Origin: Paragonimus westermani
Lineage: Eukaryota; Platyhelminthes; Trematoda; Plagiorchiida; Troglotrematidae
Reading direction: 5' to 3'
Length of the DNA stretch: 64,000 nucleotides
NCBI GenBank assembly: GCA_008508345.1
Contig: QNGE01000905.1
Span: 60,927-124,926 of the forward strand
Shown in pieces: positions 49,930-62,139 of the stretch. Made by a program: the position numbers and the translations under genes. A model generated the notes under the pieces. It searched no databases. It worked only from the letters and a program-made list of their open reading frames with translations, and was not told where the DNA came from. The number at the start of each line of letters is the position of its first letter. Positions within the stretch are counted from its first letter, which is position 1.

Positions 49930-52900
49930 TGTGAAGTTCAGCAGTTTCACAAACAAACCTTGCCCGGAAATTTTGGGTGAAACGTTTCAGTCAACCGCTT
50001 GATAGCTTGGTATCTTTCTGTAATTCCGCAACATACCATAGCACGGGTTTTTCGAGTACACGGATAGAAGTATTTGCAGATCTAGCGCATCTAGTTTACT
50101 GTTACGCGGTAGTATCAGTGACAGGACTTAGGAAACCATTTCATCGATGATCTTTAGAGGTGCTGTCTTGTCACTTCTCGTAATCGAGAACGTGCTTATT
50201 AGGAATCAAAACGTAAACCTCCTTGCTGCTAAAATCAGAAAAATGAAGTTGCCTGAATCCGTCAGCAATCGCTTGAACAATTCCGCATATGCAGCAAACA
50301 TCGATTTTCTATGCCCGTTTCGAGCAGGTTCGTTGACTGTCAACTGACTGAATGCATCTACATGGCCAATTTACTCTCAGTTGAACAGTGCTGTCGAGAG
50401 TCAGTTAGTCAGCGATACCTATATTACCACAAGAAAGGAAAATTACTTCACTCACCTATGAACGGATTGTATGAATTTTCATCTCGTTAACTACACCGAC
50501 TTCTCATCAGAACTGGCACTGAGCTATCAGAAATGAACACGTTGTATGAAGTGTTAGTCCTTCTCTAGCACCACAATATATCCGTCAATCTAACGATCCT
50601 AATCTTACTATACAGGACCGGCCTTGACGAGGTGAAACATTCTCTACCCGATGCGTGACAGTGCTCAGTTTTTTAGTAGGCTACTCAGTCTGTTTAGCAG
50701 CACCACGAAGGGAGTTGAATGTCCGCCAAACAATTTCTCCTATTTCTTTGTAGTTACAGCTAGATGGCGCCATATGAAGATTGATACTGCTGACCAGGTC
50801 TGGCTTGATAGGCTTTAATGGGCTACGAATCAGATTATCAGAAGTAGTGAACGGTAACAAGATTTTTGTACTTTTGTTAAAGCATTGCGGGTTGCTGATA
50901 TCTTTGTGTCAGGCTTCTAGATAAGTATTTGATATGAGCGATGAGACACTTCTCCTAACCTTCACCTTTAGAGTTTAGGAAGGGAGTCTCTACCTACGAT
51001 CTTGTAACCAAGACAGTTGGACAAAGCTTCAATGGAAGGTCAGCTTGGTAAACATGATGGATAACCAGAGAATGTGATGTGCTGCTTCATTATGGAACAA
51101 AATTTACCATTTGATAAGAGCCAGTGCCCAGTCCCGGTGCTAAAAAATTAGATCCCGAATTAGCGTGTTGTATCTCTCTGGTAATGGTGTTTGCTCAAAC
51201 ATGTCAATTGAATTTCCAGTCTTCTTCTCATAAGGCTTCTCTTACATGTTTTAGACCTCCAGTGTTTTGACTAACAGTAAGTGTGGGCGCCTAATCGGAC
51301 TTTTTTTAATGTTCTTGGTTAGTAACACAGAATAATGATGGGTCGTCGCTGACCGTTTACATATCGAAATTAAAGAATTTGAAGTATGGCATTGCCCAAT
51401 TGTTCCGCAATAAGTGTCAGCAAAAATGCTTAGGCTTATCAATCCACAGTCTTGTGTGGGGAACAGGAAGGTCACTGCACATATAGTCTCGCCTCCAAAG
51501 TGGTCTGGAATAACGTCGTGTTAGATAGCAGATTAATACAAATGAACAGTGGGCGGACTAGAATAAAACAAGGTATGAGGGAGATCACTTACATGTGGAC
51601 AAGCTAGCATCAGACACCAAGGCACGCTGAGGCATTGGTTTATGCAATCGGTAATTATTGATGTATATTAGAAAGCTGGTCTGGATTCAAATGATTTTGT
51701 TTATTTCTCAGGCATATATCTGCTGATTTGAGCTTTGGTGACCGCAACCAACTCAGCTTGGGTAAAAGAATTGAAACATATGATAGGATATAAAAAAACG
51801 CTCAACAGCAAACATGTATCACTTTCATAGCAGTCCACGTTTTTTACCCTCTAGCTTTTGTGTCCGAATAGAGGTACTTATGCTTTCTGTGGTTCTGTTG
51901 CTGAATTTCATGATAAATTTGAGTTGCCTACGAAAAAAAGGTTTCTATGTCCTATCTGTATACGGCGATTGTTAGGTCAGCATCCCCGAAAACAGCAACT
52001 GACAAATCATCCGTGTCATGAGCACATGCCTTTACACTGGTTCACAATGAACAGGAAGTGATAGTTTACTGATCACCAGTCTGGACGACTTAAATAATGT
52101 TAGAGAATTTCAAAACGTTTTGATCAGTTTTCAATGTTGACGCACAGTGGAACAAAATTTGGAATTCACGTTGCTCCTCAAACTTCAACCATGCATATTT
52201 GCAAGGCGGCCACTAAAACTGTAAGTACGTTTGTAAAGCCGAAACGTGACGTTGTTAACAAAAGTGCCCAAGCAAAATGTTCATATTTTATGAAGTAAAC
52301 CTTCCCCTAGGGACTAACAAAAGCAGGTTGGCATCGATACGATAAACCAGATTATTCGATGCATTCTTTAATAAATGGTCCTTGCAAACCACGCAGTCAC
52401 ACTACTCCAGAATGTCAAGGGTTTAACCTAGCGTTTACTGACTCAAATCCTAGCCATAACCTATGAGACATCCGTAAAAATGACGGTGTACATTTAGCAG
52501 CAAGACTACTCCTTGAGTCTCTATATTAATCGAAATGTTACGGAGTTGTTTCATCAGGAGAGGTTGGTTGAACTTTACTGAGAAGCTCAGAGCCTTAGGT
52601 CATTTATCCTACTGGACATAGCAGCCAACAAAAGTTCCCTGTTGTCATCTAGTCTATTCATAAACCGATGTTTTATTGCGCATCCGGAATTTTGCATGTG
52701 ACTATCTCGTTCAGCTTGTGATCATCGCATTACGTCATATCTCGTCATCTTCGGACGGTGACTATCCAGAAGGTGCTAACCTTGAAATTAGCGTCCAATC
52801 CATTGAACTCGACCTGACACACTTTAGTGCGCTAACGTTCAATCAACCATAGCTATAACGGCAAAGAATGAGGCAGATTTTCTGAGCTCGACTACACGAC

Positions 52901-53210
52901 ACGCCTATGCCGAGGTGATATGCAGATCCAGAGATGCATTTTAGCTTGGCCTGCTCGTTTTGCGTGACCATTCCACAAGAAGTGCTTTGATTCATATGGC
53001 CTTAATGAATAATCGTAGCTGAATAAATCTGATGATGAGTGTTTGGGAACCAACTTTTGGAACTAAAAGCGGTAGTCGTCTAATAAGGTCTGGAGTTTAC
53101 GTTTTGAAATGCAATTAAAACAAGCAAGGTTTTCAGAGGCAACCAACAAGTTTCCACCCGGGAGCACCCAAAGGCTTCAGTAGTATATACAGGCAATCCT
53201 GACCTAAAGG
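49930..53210. other. No supported gene; one weak zinc-finger-like frame
   Basis: At 51855-52061 (+), just after a pyrimidine-rich CCCTCTAG, a frame of about 68 codons contains RFLCPICIRR and later NHPCHEH, a C-P-I-C plus C/H arrangement that could bind zinc. It has no ATG at its start, so it would be an internal or last exon. Length and context do not exclude chance. Confidence 0.3.
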
Positions 53211-53214
53211 GTGG

Positions 53215-53280
53215 GCACTACGATTCAGTCATAATCATTGTGATATCCGTGGTGTGACGGTCAACACAGTTGTCTTTCAA
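53215..53280 (+). repeat. HHR-SINE head fragment
   Basis: ATTCAGTCATAATCATTGTG and GGTGTGACGGTCAACACAGT match the leader/head junction and A-box region of the family, mostly through transitions. The ribozyme part is missing. Confidence 0.4.
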
Positions 53281-54074
53281 GAATTTTTTTTATCACATAA
53301 CAAGGCTGCAATAACAAGACCAGTTTGGTCTGGTTTTTCTGTTGTTTTTTTTCATGAAAATCAACACCACACCTTCCAGCAAAAACGTGTTCCCTTTCTC
53401 AGTTCTCTGAACAGAATCTACTTACAACTGTTGCATGCACCTACCACTTGCAATAGGTTCGATCGACGAGACAATGTCTGGGATGTCTCATTCTAAAATA
53501 TGGATGTATGTATGGCCTATTTCATTCATGAATACACGTTAAAAACTGGACAGAACCGGATTATTGTAGCCAGGCCTGCACATCGGCACGACATGGAAAT
53601 ATGTGATAGCTTAGTATACTACTAACCAAGACCTGAACAGCACGTGGCTAGATGAATAAAGTCATGAGGTCAACTTAGACGTCAGTCTGTTTGATGCGAC
53701 AATGTTAGTTTACGCGCATCAAGCTATGAGCAAATCTTTGGACTCAAGCTCTCTACCAAACATCTGTTGTGTTCAACAGGGGCGAGCATTTTCAGGAAAT
53801 AACTTTATATTCGTTGAGTGGTATGCTTTCGGATTCGTTGATCAACATTTATAAAGTGTAGACGAATTTTCAGCCATCTATTTAATGAGGCCCTAGATTA
53901 CATCAGCGACTGCCTGGCACTCCTCTGTTGAATGGACCTAGTTTGAAGGGAGGTATTTGTAGTCGTAGTAGGTAGGCCGTGGTCAGTTAGCGAATTTTTC
54001 ATTCGAAGTTGACCACACAAAATCTACGTGAAATTTGTACGTTATAGTTGACAGTAAGTGAAGTCAACTTACAA

Positions 54075-54400
54075 AGAGCAATTTTAATAAGTAGTGTGGC
54101 AGATTTATGATTTTAGATGAGGCCCAAATGTGAAAAGTCAGGACCTCGGCTGGATTCGAACCAGCGACAGACACAACATGCCTCAACGCGGCAAGCGCTC
54201 TACTAGCTGAGCTACGAAGCCACACCAGGAGCTCGGAATTTCCACATTTGGACTCCGTTACCCACCCGTCCAACTGTCTCATATGGAATCCTGCCCTGGC
54301 AGGATTTCTCAAACAGTTCATGTTGTAGTCCACCAACGCCACTGCTGAGCATAGAAATTGTATTACTAATAAGTAGTTATTAGAGCGATTTACTTAATCG
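54075..54400 (-). repeat. tRNA-like SINE (family 2), well preserved
   Basis: On the minus strand the unit has a leader with TTGGTGGACTACAACATGA and AGAAATCCTGCCAGGGCAGG, the tRNA-like part (54141-54221), and a tail with TTTCACATTTGGGCCTCATC and AAATCTGCCACACTACTTAT. A motif resembling that tail, AACTACTTATTAGTAAT, also stands in front of the head (about 54370-54390), as in the copy at 13560-13880. No hammerhead box is present. Any open frame across it is repeat-derived. Confidence 0.8.
54141..54221 (-). tRNA. tRNA-like head of the family-2 SINE (not a functional tRNA gene)
   Basis: A cloverleaf can be drawn: acceptor GGCTTCG with CGAGGTC (7 bp with G-U pairs), D-arm GCTC/GAGC, and T-arm GCTGG-TTCGAAT-CCAGC, which is perfect. 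The anticodon arm is poor (TGCC/GGCA, loop GCGTTGA) and lacks the invariant U33, so this is a tRNA-derived Pol III promoter. The A box (TAGCTCAGCTAGTAG) and B box (GGTTCGAATCC) are near consensus. Confidence 0.7.
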
Positions 54401-54404
54401 TATA

Positions 54405-57400
54405 AAGTTGAATCAATGCATCAATCAGCCATATCGCTTCTGTTACTGCAGATGTTGGAACAGTAATGTAGTAATTAACAGGCTCAAGTTATGGCACACT
54501 CAGGAGTACATTTCGTTGTAAAGTATTTCTCTCACCAAACTTAACCCGTCCGATTTACCCAGCTTTAAGTTTCTCGCCCTTACGAAATACTCCAGTTTGT
54601 TATAACTGTAGACAACAAAGCTTAATGCGCTCGCTTGTCATTGTGGCAAAACGACGCACCGGCTCCCGTGAATGTGCCAGCAAGATGCGGATCATGGCCG
54701 ACTGAACGTAACAACATGCAGATAGAACCAAACGTAAGGTGACATTTGACCTCTGGAAGGTTGTGAACAATCTAAACTTCAAGCCTTGTAACTGGAACAT
54801 AATAACTTAGAAGGACTACTTATCCTAGCTTTCCGAAGCGGCCAGTTTGCTGTTGGTACCTGAAAAGCGCCCCGTCAACACTGAGAACCCTGGAAATTCT
54901 GGGAAATTACAAAGGGTTTTGCTAGACTGTCACCTGATGGGAGTAACTAATTTAGGATACTGTGAAACAAAAACAGGAATAACCGAAGTTTCCATCCTTA
55001 GAACATGAAAAACTCTCAACATTTTTTAAGGGTGATATGCTACTCTACCAAAATTTCCGTCGTGCCCAAACTAGCATTTGCGTGATTGATCACCAGTTAG
55101 GAGACTTCAAGTTTTCTGGACTTTTTATGATGCGTGTCTATAAATTTATTGTCGTTTAGTCAAAAGTTCCTATACACACCCAATCTCTCTCCCTCAGTCT
55201 GTCCCGTCTCACTAGCTTGTCCCCACCATCCTTAATGCCACAGTTTGCCTTTCACTCATCCTTCTTTTTCAACCGATTTGTGAGTTGCTTTTACGTGCCG
55301 AAAGACCATGGCGCCAACGTACTATAGTTGTATCGCAAGCACTGACCAATATGAATATTACGAAGTACCCTCAACGTGCCGTTTGTATACCATCTTTCTG
55401 CCTCCTGTGACGGTGATTGTACGAGATAAATTATGGCCAGTTTCCCATGCGTGCATGCGCGCTCGGGCTGAGAAAATCCCTATTGATAGAATCTTCTATT
55501 TCACACGTTTCAAACTATATTAGGCTCGTCACAACTTAGCTGACGACTGTTCATTCGTTCGCCTGAAGGCCTGTATCATCTGGACTAGAGTTACAATAGA
55601 TAACCGAATGGATAAAAAAGAGTTGATTAGACCATATTAAATGATTCATTTGTGTTTGTCACAGTTGAGAGATTCGGTGTGCTATCAGCAGTAGTCCATT
55701 ATGGATGAAGAATTCACCTGGACAGACTTGAGACCGATCATGAATTCACAGGTTGTGAATCGTTCGTTGACAGTAAACAGCTGTGTATATCCCTTGTGTT
55801 CCACTTCTTATGCAGATGCTTCATCAAGGCAGGTGAATTAATTACACATATGGATGTGTTTAAATAAAATACAAAAGGAATAAGCAACTGGACATCACCG
55901 CAGGCAAGAGGTCGTAGGTCAAATATACAAGAGAAGAAAAAACTAACAGGCTCATTGTTTAATGCAACAAATCGAGGCATGTCAAAACAAACGAAACAGA
56001 GATGCGATAGATACACATAGATTTTTTCAAAGGCTTGGTGTTTCTGAAAGAATTGGGAAAGAGAATCAGCCAACAACGAGTCAGTTTGCTCAGCCTAAGA
56101 CTGGCCGTTATTTGTTAAACGGGTCCCTACCGTCGATTCTGGTTACAGCGTGTTTGGTCTGAGTAACCTGGAAAAAACCTGCGGCCAAACATTCCTATGT
56201 AGTTCATCATACTCTTCAATTTACCTGAATTATTTCCCGTTCAGTTGTAAATATTGGTGTTTGTTCGGCAAATGTGGCATTTTTGGTTGTGGTCTTACAG
56301 CTAAATCAACTTCAGGCTGGATTTTTGATGCGCCAGCATCGGTGAACCCGAATCAGTTCGGTTAACACAGATCTGACTTCATTCACTCACGTTTAATCTG
56401 TCTTCACTTCTCCGCCAAGCCTGCAATTACTTCAGCTCTCCTGTTAGAGGCCACTACGTAAGAAAATGTAAGTCACGAATTAACGTGTTCAACAACTGCT
56501 AAGAGACTGAACAGAGAACTTGTTTGAATTTTACACATCTTCGAAACGCCACATAAACTTAAAGGATGACTAATTCGCTGGGAGAAGAAAGTAAGAGACC
56601 AGCTTCAATCACTTCAGAATGGTTATTCTTAAAGTAGTTAATGTTAATTGGGGGTAAATCAGGACTACCAACACTGATTACAGGATTTGAACATCTTACC
56701 CTCGAACGTCATCTGCATATTAAAAGTTAGATCTTAATGAAAACTTGATTGGCGATCAGTGAATAAATTATTCGGTGAATCGATATATATTGATCAACTC
56801 TATCAAAACAAGCATGCCTCCGCTATTCTGATTGCATAAGGTGTCGCCATCGACTGATTAAACTTAATAGTTCGATAAACAGAACTGTGTGATCAACAAC
56901 ATCTACCGTAGGCTGGATGTGCTGTAAATTCGATAATTTTAGATATCCCTGTCTACTGAATGTTCCATGGAATTCATCAGTAATTCTTTTATTTGCTTCA
57001 ACATATGTATGGTCAAGCGATATTATACGTCTCACTGTGTTTTGTCTAAAAAGACTGGCAACAGAAACTCCATGTAATATGGATATAAGTAAGATTTTTA
57101 GCACTATATGTCAAGTCGTCAATACTAAATATTGAATGCTCATTTGCCCGGATGATAAGCACACAATCTTAGATGAGCAGCCACACACTTACGCTCTGGT
57201 AAAGAATACATTTCTCTGTGGCTAAAATTGGTTCGAAATTTTTTTGTGGTGACAATTTAGAGTATATTTTAGAAGCTAGTTGCATAACGTATTTCCGGTG
57301 CCTTACTTTGCTCCAAATGTTGCCAAAGTTTTGCTGATAAGCGTTCGTCAAGGATGTCAGCGAAGATACCATTTTCTTTTTCATACAAAAAATCACTTCC

Positions 57401-57540
57401 TCAACCTGATTTGTGAATGGAGTTTAAAACAATGAACACTAAACTGCTGATTAAATATTAGCGATATCATGATGTTTTTAAAGTTGTTGCTGTATAAACA
57501 CAAAGTCTGAAAAGTGCTCAAGAAATCTGATACGATCTGA
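54405..57540. other. No supported gene
   Basis: Two weak candidates stand out. A frame at 55308-55523 (+, 71 codons) starts at ACCATGG, a strong initiation context. Two abutting frames at 55962-56162 and 56150-56365 (+) include a Cys-rich patch, FSCKYWCLFGKCGIFGCG. Neither has a recognisable domain. Confidence 0.4.
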
Positions 57541-57589
57541 TTGTTGCGTAAACAGAAGTCTCAAACGTAAGATCATCGACTGGAGTTGC

Positions 57590-57740
57590 CGTGTCTTATC
57601 TCAAGGCAATCGGGCAATCTGAGGATTGCTTATATTTGAATGGTAGTGAGCGTTTGCGTATGGTAATTGAATCGTTCTCAATGCAAGGTCGCTAACGCGG
57701 TGGTTGGCACGGTTTGTCAGAACCCGACAACCGGTGTCGT
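57590..57740 (+). repeat. HHR-SINE leader and head fragment
   Basis: GGCAATCGGGCAATCTGAGG, AATTGAATCGTTCTCAATGC and GCGGTGGTTGGCACGG follow the leader and A-box side of the family. The ribozyme part is absent before the next copy. Confidence 0.6.
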
Positions 57741-57892
57741 GTGCAAAAAATTAGTCGGAGCAACCCGTCGAGTTACCTTGATGTTGATGGCCTAATACTT
57801 GATGTGAGTGTATTCGTGCCATAGGCTCTCTGTCTCTAATTGTCTACCTGGTATAAATTGTTTCACAGTTACGACTGTCTTCTTTCAGCAAT

Positions 57893-58110
57893 GGTGAATT
57901 TGTCAGGAGGGATTCAGTTTCTTAACAGGTTTGACTCATAAACGTATGATCGCGATTCAAACTCTAGTTATGCCATACGTACGCATTACTGACGAGCTCT
58001 GAGAGTAGCACAACGCTAGTCTAGTGCCTCGTTGAAAGTAGCCGGCTTAAAAATCGAAGAATTTGAAGACAGCAATCAATTTTGAGTAGCGTTCGATTTT
58101 TTCAAATCAA
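57893..58110 (+). repeat. HHR-SINE copy with decayed ribozyme
   Basis: TTAACAGGTTTGACTCATAA, GATCGCGATTCAAACTC and ACGCATTACTGACGAGCTC mark the head, B-box region and ribozyme start. At 57983-58027 stem I (GCATTA with TAGTGC, one G-U), CTGACGA and the GTC triplet are present, but GAAA is lost through change around stem II. Confidence 0.7.
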
Positions 58111-58114
58111 AGCC

Positions 58115-59365
58115 TCCAACCTACAAGCAACTGACTTTCATCGACATACGACAATTGCTGGATGCACGGGTGTGATTGTACCAGAACACTGTTCTCTTAC
58201 AATGTTTAATACCTTGTAAGACAGTGGTTGACACACTAAGATAACAAGGTAACAGCCTGCGTTGTTTTCACTAACTTATCACATACCTTTCAAGCTTCAA
58301 ATATCTATCTCAAACCCATTGTGTATCCAAAAAGAAAACGATTGACGGTTCCAAGTTAATGGATCCATTAAGTGTTTCCAGTACAGCCTGAACACGAGTA
58401 TTAGCGCACACGGCAGTGTCGATTAACAGAATTCACTTTACAGCCCAGATCTGAGGAAGACAGAATATTTCAATACACAGGTTTCTGAGTTGTGAAGAGA
58501 CAAGTTGGAAAAAGCGACAGATAAAAGAACTGGCTAAGGTCTATGATACATGAGGCAAGCACACGTGGGCAAAAAGTAAGAACGGTGAATATCCGTCATA
58601 TCTTCACACTACCGGGAGGATTCATATGACCGAGTTGTTTGAAAAATTGCCTTGATTACTGGATTGTCGGTGTTGAGTCTGTGGTAGAAACCACTGCCGA
58701 ATGACGTTGTCAAGGTCGACTCCGCACTGAAATAACCTGGCAGTTTTTTCGTCGTTCATGATGACAGGAGCCGTGAGTTATATGTTCATAAAGTTGAATG
58801 AAATTTAAAACATATGTGGCAAGCAATTTTTCAAGGGGCCGGTCCCAGTTAAATAATTAAATGAACAATTTACAGGCAGTTAACTCTGAATAAGCGGTTT
58901 AACAGACAGCATGAGTCAATATCCCTCTATCTTCGCGGTCACACGAAATGAGCCAAATTAACTTGAGTTTGCTATCAGCAGTTTATTCACAATTATAAAG
59001 TCCCAATTCATAAATTTTGGTCTGATTCTTAGGAAAACCACAAATGTTGGACAGGAAACTGAATCATCTTTGCTCTTTTTGCAATTGAATATAGACTGGC
59101 TTTTGTTTATCAGTGTCTACTAAAAAAAGCTCCTACTAGCAGACTTGAAAAGCTTAAAGTTCACCTTAGTAAGACTTCATACGGTCAGAGAACAACTCAC
59201 ACACGGACTAAGACCACCTGTTTGCTACTACAGCTTTCTCATGAATGTAAACACGTTGGCTAGCCAACCTTAAACGGGAGAAGTGAACCCGAGTTCTTCT
59301 CTTCCAACAGTTCGTCAGCAGCATATCTCCTTCAGCGGATCGGATATGGATCGCTGGTCCCTGTG

Positions 59366-59417
<52 letters not shown>

Positions 59418-61855
59418 TCAGTGTTAATTAACCGCATATGGCAGGTGTAGCTACTAGCGATGTAGAGTCGTGAACAGCCGTCAGCAACCCGTAAGCAATG
59501 GCCTGGGGACCACTGGAGCCCGTTGCACGCTCTATTGGACTGTTGAAAATGTCTTGGCGCCAACTCTGTATTTACGGTAACTGGTAGCGAATAGCGGGCA
59601 TACAGTATAAGCTACGCACATTATCCTCCAACAGCACACCTTATCGAGAAATTAAGTCAGCCCAGAGTAACTTGTTGAAGTGGCGAGGTAGGTGTCGGAA
59701 TAATGTTGCGGACAAAACGAAAAACAGGCTAAATGAAAACAATAGGTAGAACTCAACTGTTGACACATCACTTTTGACGGTATTCAGCCGGCTAGTTGAC
59801 GACACGGTCGACGTGCCAAATCCTAATAATGTTGGGGAAACAGACTTTGAGGTGAATATTTTGGAAGTGAAACAGTTCTCAGGATACATCTGTTTAGATG
59901 TCAAACGATGCTCGGTCGCTGGATTAAAGAATCACGTAAGAAGCGGGAAATAGTCGTTGAACGCTCGAACAATTTTTTACTTTGGGAGGCCACCATGAAT
60001 CTGGAGCATTGAGTTCCCCTTATCAAATGCATCTAAGCAGACAGAAGCTTTGTGTTGCGAGGTCCCAACATTTCATTTGAACACTTCATTAGAAAGACAG
60101 ATAGTAGCGCATTTGTGGGAGGATGGATCAAGTAATCTGCTATCAATGAGGGATGCAGGTTCAAACTAAATGAACAACTAAGTCCAAAAAATTAAAATAA
60201 TGTCTGCAAAAACAAAGCAATCAATCAAATCGTACGGCAGGTAGCTTACACTATGTTGTAGTGCGCAGGATGGACGCAAACTATGACCGTTTTCAGCTTT
60301 TGCGTTCACATGAAATTTTCTATTGTCCTAATAGCTTATGACACTCAGTTTCAAACATAACACCTAGCAGTCAAACTCTTCCCCGGTTTGACTTGATTAG
60401 GTACGTATAATTAGAAAAACATCCGAATACCCAATCTGTCTACAATGTACCCTAATCTACTACACAAATGATTCTATGTGCAAAACTTAGAAGAAGGCAG
60501 TTGACATCAAGCTTGGGATCATCCATTGATGAAATGGATAAAACTTGCCTCATGATCAGCAATCTCTACCTGATGTGTTCAAAACAGGAGGAAATTCTTC
60601 TTGGAGTGTTGATGAGAGTAAACCCTGAACAATACTCTCAGCCATTACTAGTAAAGGCCGATCATTAAACTTATGATTTCCAGAGCATCGGTTGAGTGTC
60701 TCTGAAAAACAAAGCAGATAAGCGTATGATAGCTCGTTGATACAGAGTGCTTAAAGAGGTTTTTATCCACAACCTAATGAACTTTGTTGTTAAACAATGT
60801 TCTACCCAAATGTGTTTCTTATACAGTTGAAAACCTGAACTTACTTGAGATGCTTTCTGCGCATCGAACCAATGGGACAAATCTGAGTCATTCAGCCAGT
60901 TGTATAGCAGTTTTTTGACTGGTCGACTGTACACTAGTGTCCTCTGTTGAAATCACTCAACAATATCTGAAAATCTTATCTAATCAGAGTACCTACGTCT
61001 AACAGCAAGCGGAGATGCCAGAGTGTAATCCAAACCCAATAGCAAGACGATCACAAAAGCCAATGATCAGGACAGTCGGAACGACCAGGTATCATAAAAA
61101 CGTTAAACACAGAAAACACAATTCCACTCACTGCAGACACGAGGTCCACTGAGTGCGCGTGCACCTTCGATTAAGTTTATAGCCTGAAATTGGTCCTGTA
61201 ATTCAAAAGCCCATACTGTTCTCACACACCAATGTTTGTTCACCACAACTACCGGATAAAAATTCACTTGGTTTCTCATTCACTCAATAACGTTATATTT
61301 TTTATGTGATCAAAGGTAGATCGAAACCGCGCCGTCAGTTTCGTGGGTGCCATGGTTGACTGATGGTCGGAACGCTTGATGATATCAGCGCCACACATCT
61401 CGTAGTGTGCCATGGGAAATAGGTTGTAAGTGCCCACGTGACATGTATGCCCACATGGTATACAAGTGGCAAATTGTTTCCAACACACTAACTGACCCTG
61501 AACGGGGGTAATAAAGAAAGTTTGATTTAATCGGCTTATGTTTGTGTGTGCCGCATTGCGTAACACTAATCTAGACAACAACGGTAGGAACAACCGGGTC
61601 TATCAGGTTGGTGGTGCTCACAACGGTTTGAATGTGAACCTATCAACTTAGATCATGTGGAAAGTTAACGGTGAGGGCTGAAGACAAAACAGGTCTTGTC
61701 CACCCTAGGAACAATCGCTCTGAAAGTCTTGATCAGACAAAAACGATCGCGTATGTTGTGTTTGTTGAATACTAAGGACAGTGAACGCAACAACAACAGT
61801 CGCGATACTGTTTTGCGCGCGGCAGTGTGTGCATGCATGTGGCGGAACCGTAGTT
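58115..61855. other. No gene seen
   Basis: Contains the (AT)n run at 59368-59413. Open frames are short and without motifs, and the minus-strand frame at 59315-59563 simply translates the microsatellite. Confidence 0.5.
59368..59413. repeat. (TA)23 microsatellite
   Basis: Uninterrupted alternating TA over 46 bases. Confidence 0.98.
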
Positions 61856-61859
61856 GCTG

Positions 61860-62135
61860 ATATGTTCTGTACAGAAAAACCCTTGTTTTTGGCATGTGGC
61901 TACTACTTTACTGTGATTCAGTCTCAATTGGTTGGATGGTGCCCTAGGATCAGTTTTGTACCATCAGGTTTACCTTGAGTACGTTCTACTACAGATTTAT
62001 GGGAAACGTTCATCGTTCAAGAAAGTGAACCGATACTACACCGAAACGTTTAGCGACATAGATGTATCGCTTTATACCTCCACTATCATACTAAGAACTT
62101 GCACCAAATTTACAACTGAACAATCAGACACGTAG
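61860..62135 (+). pseudogene. Probable very old Penelope-like reverse-transcriptase fragment
   Basis: FCTEKPLFLACGYY (compare ICTENIRFEFDGCAY in the intact copy) is followed after a frame change by DGALGSVL (compare DGVAMGSPLG). About the family spacing later comes KKVNRYYTETFSDID (compare YKRYVDDIIIFTDFD). The catalytic Asp pair is gone. Similarity is weak block by block, but order and spacing agree, so the call is tentative. Confidence 0.4.
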
Positions 62136-62139
62136 ACTG

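Noticed and set aside
54064..54342. 92-codon minus-strand open frame
   Set aside because: It translates the family-2 SINE, including its tRNA-like part, so it is repeat-derived.
59315..59563. 82-codon minus-strand frame with a Tyr-Ile repeat
   Set aside because: The repeat is a translation of the TA microsatellite.
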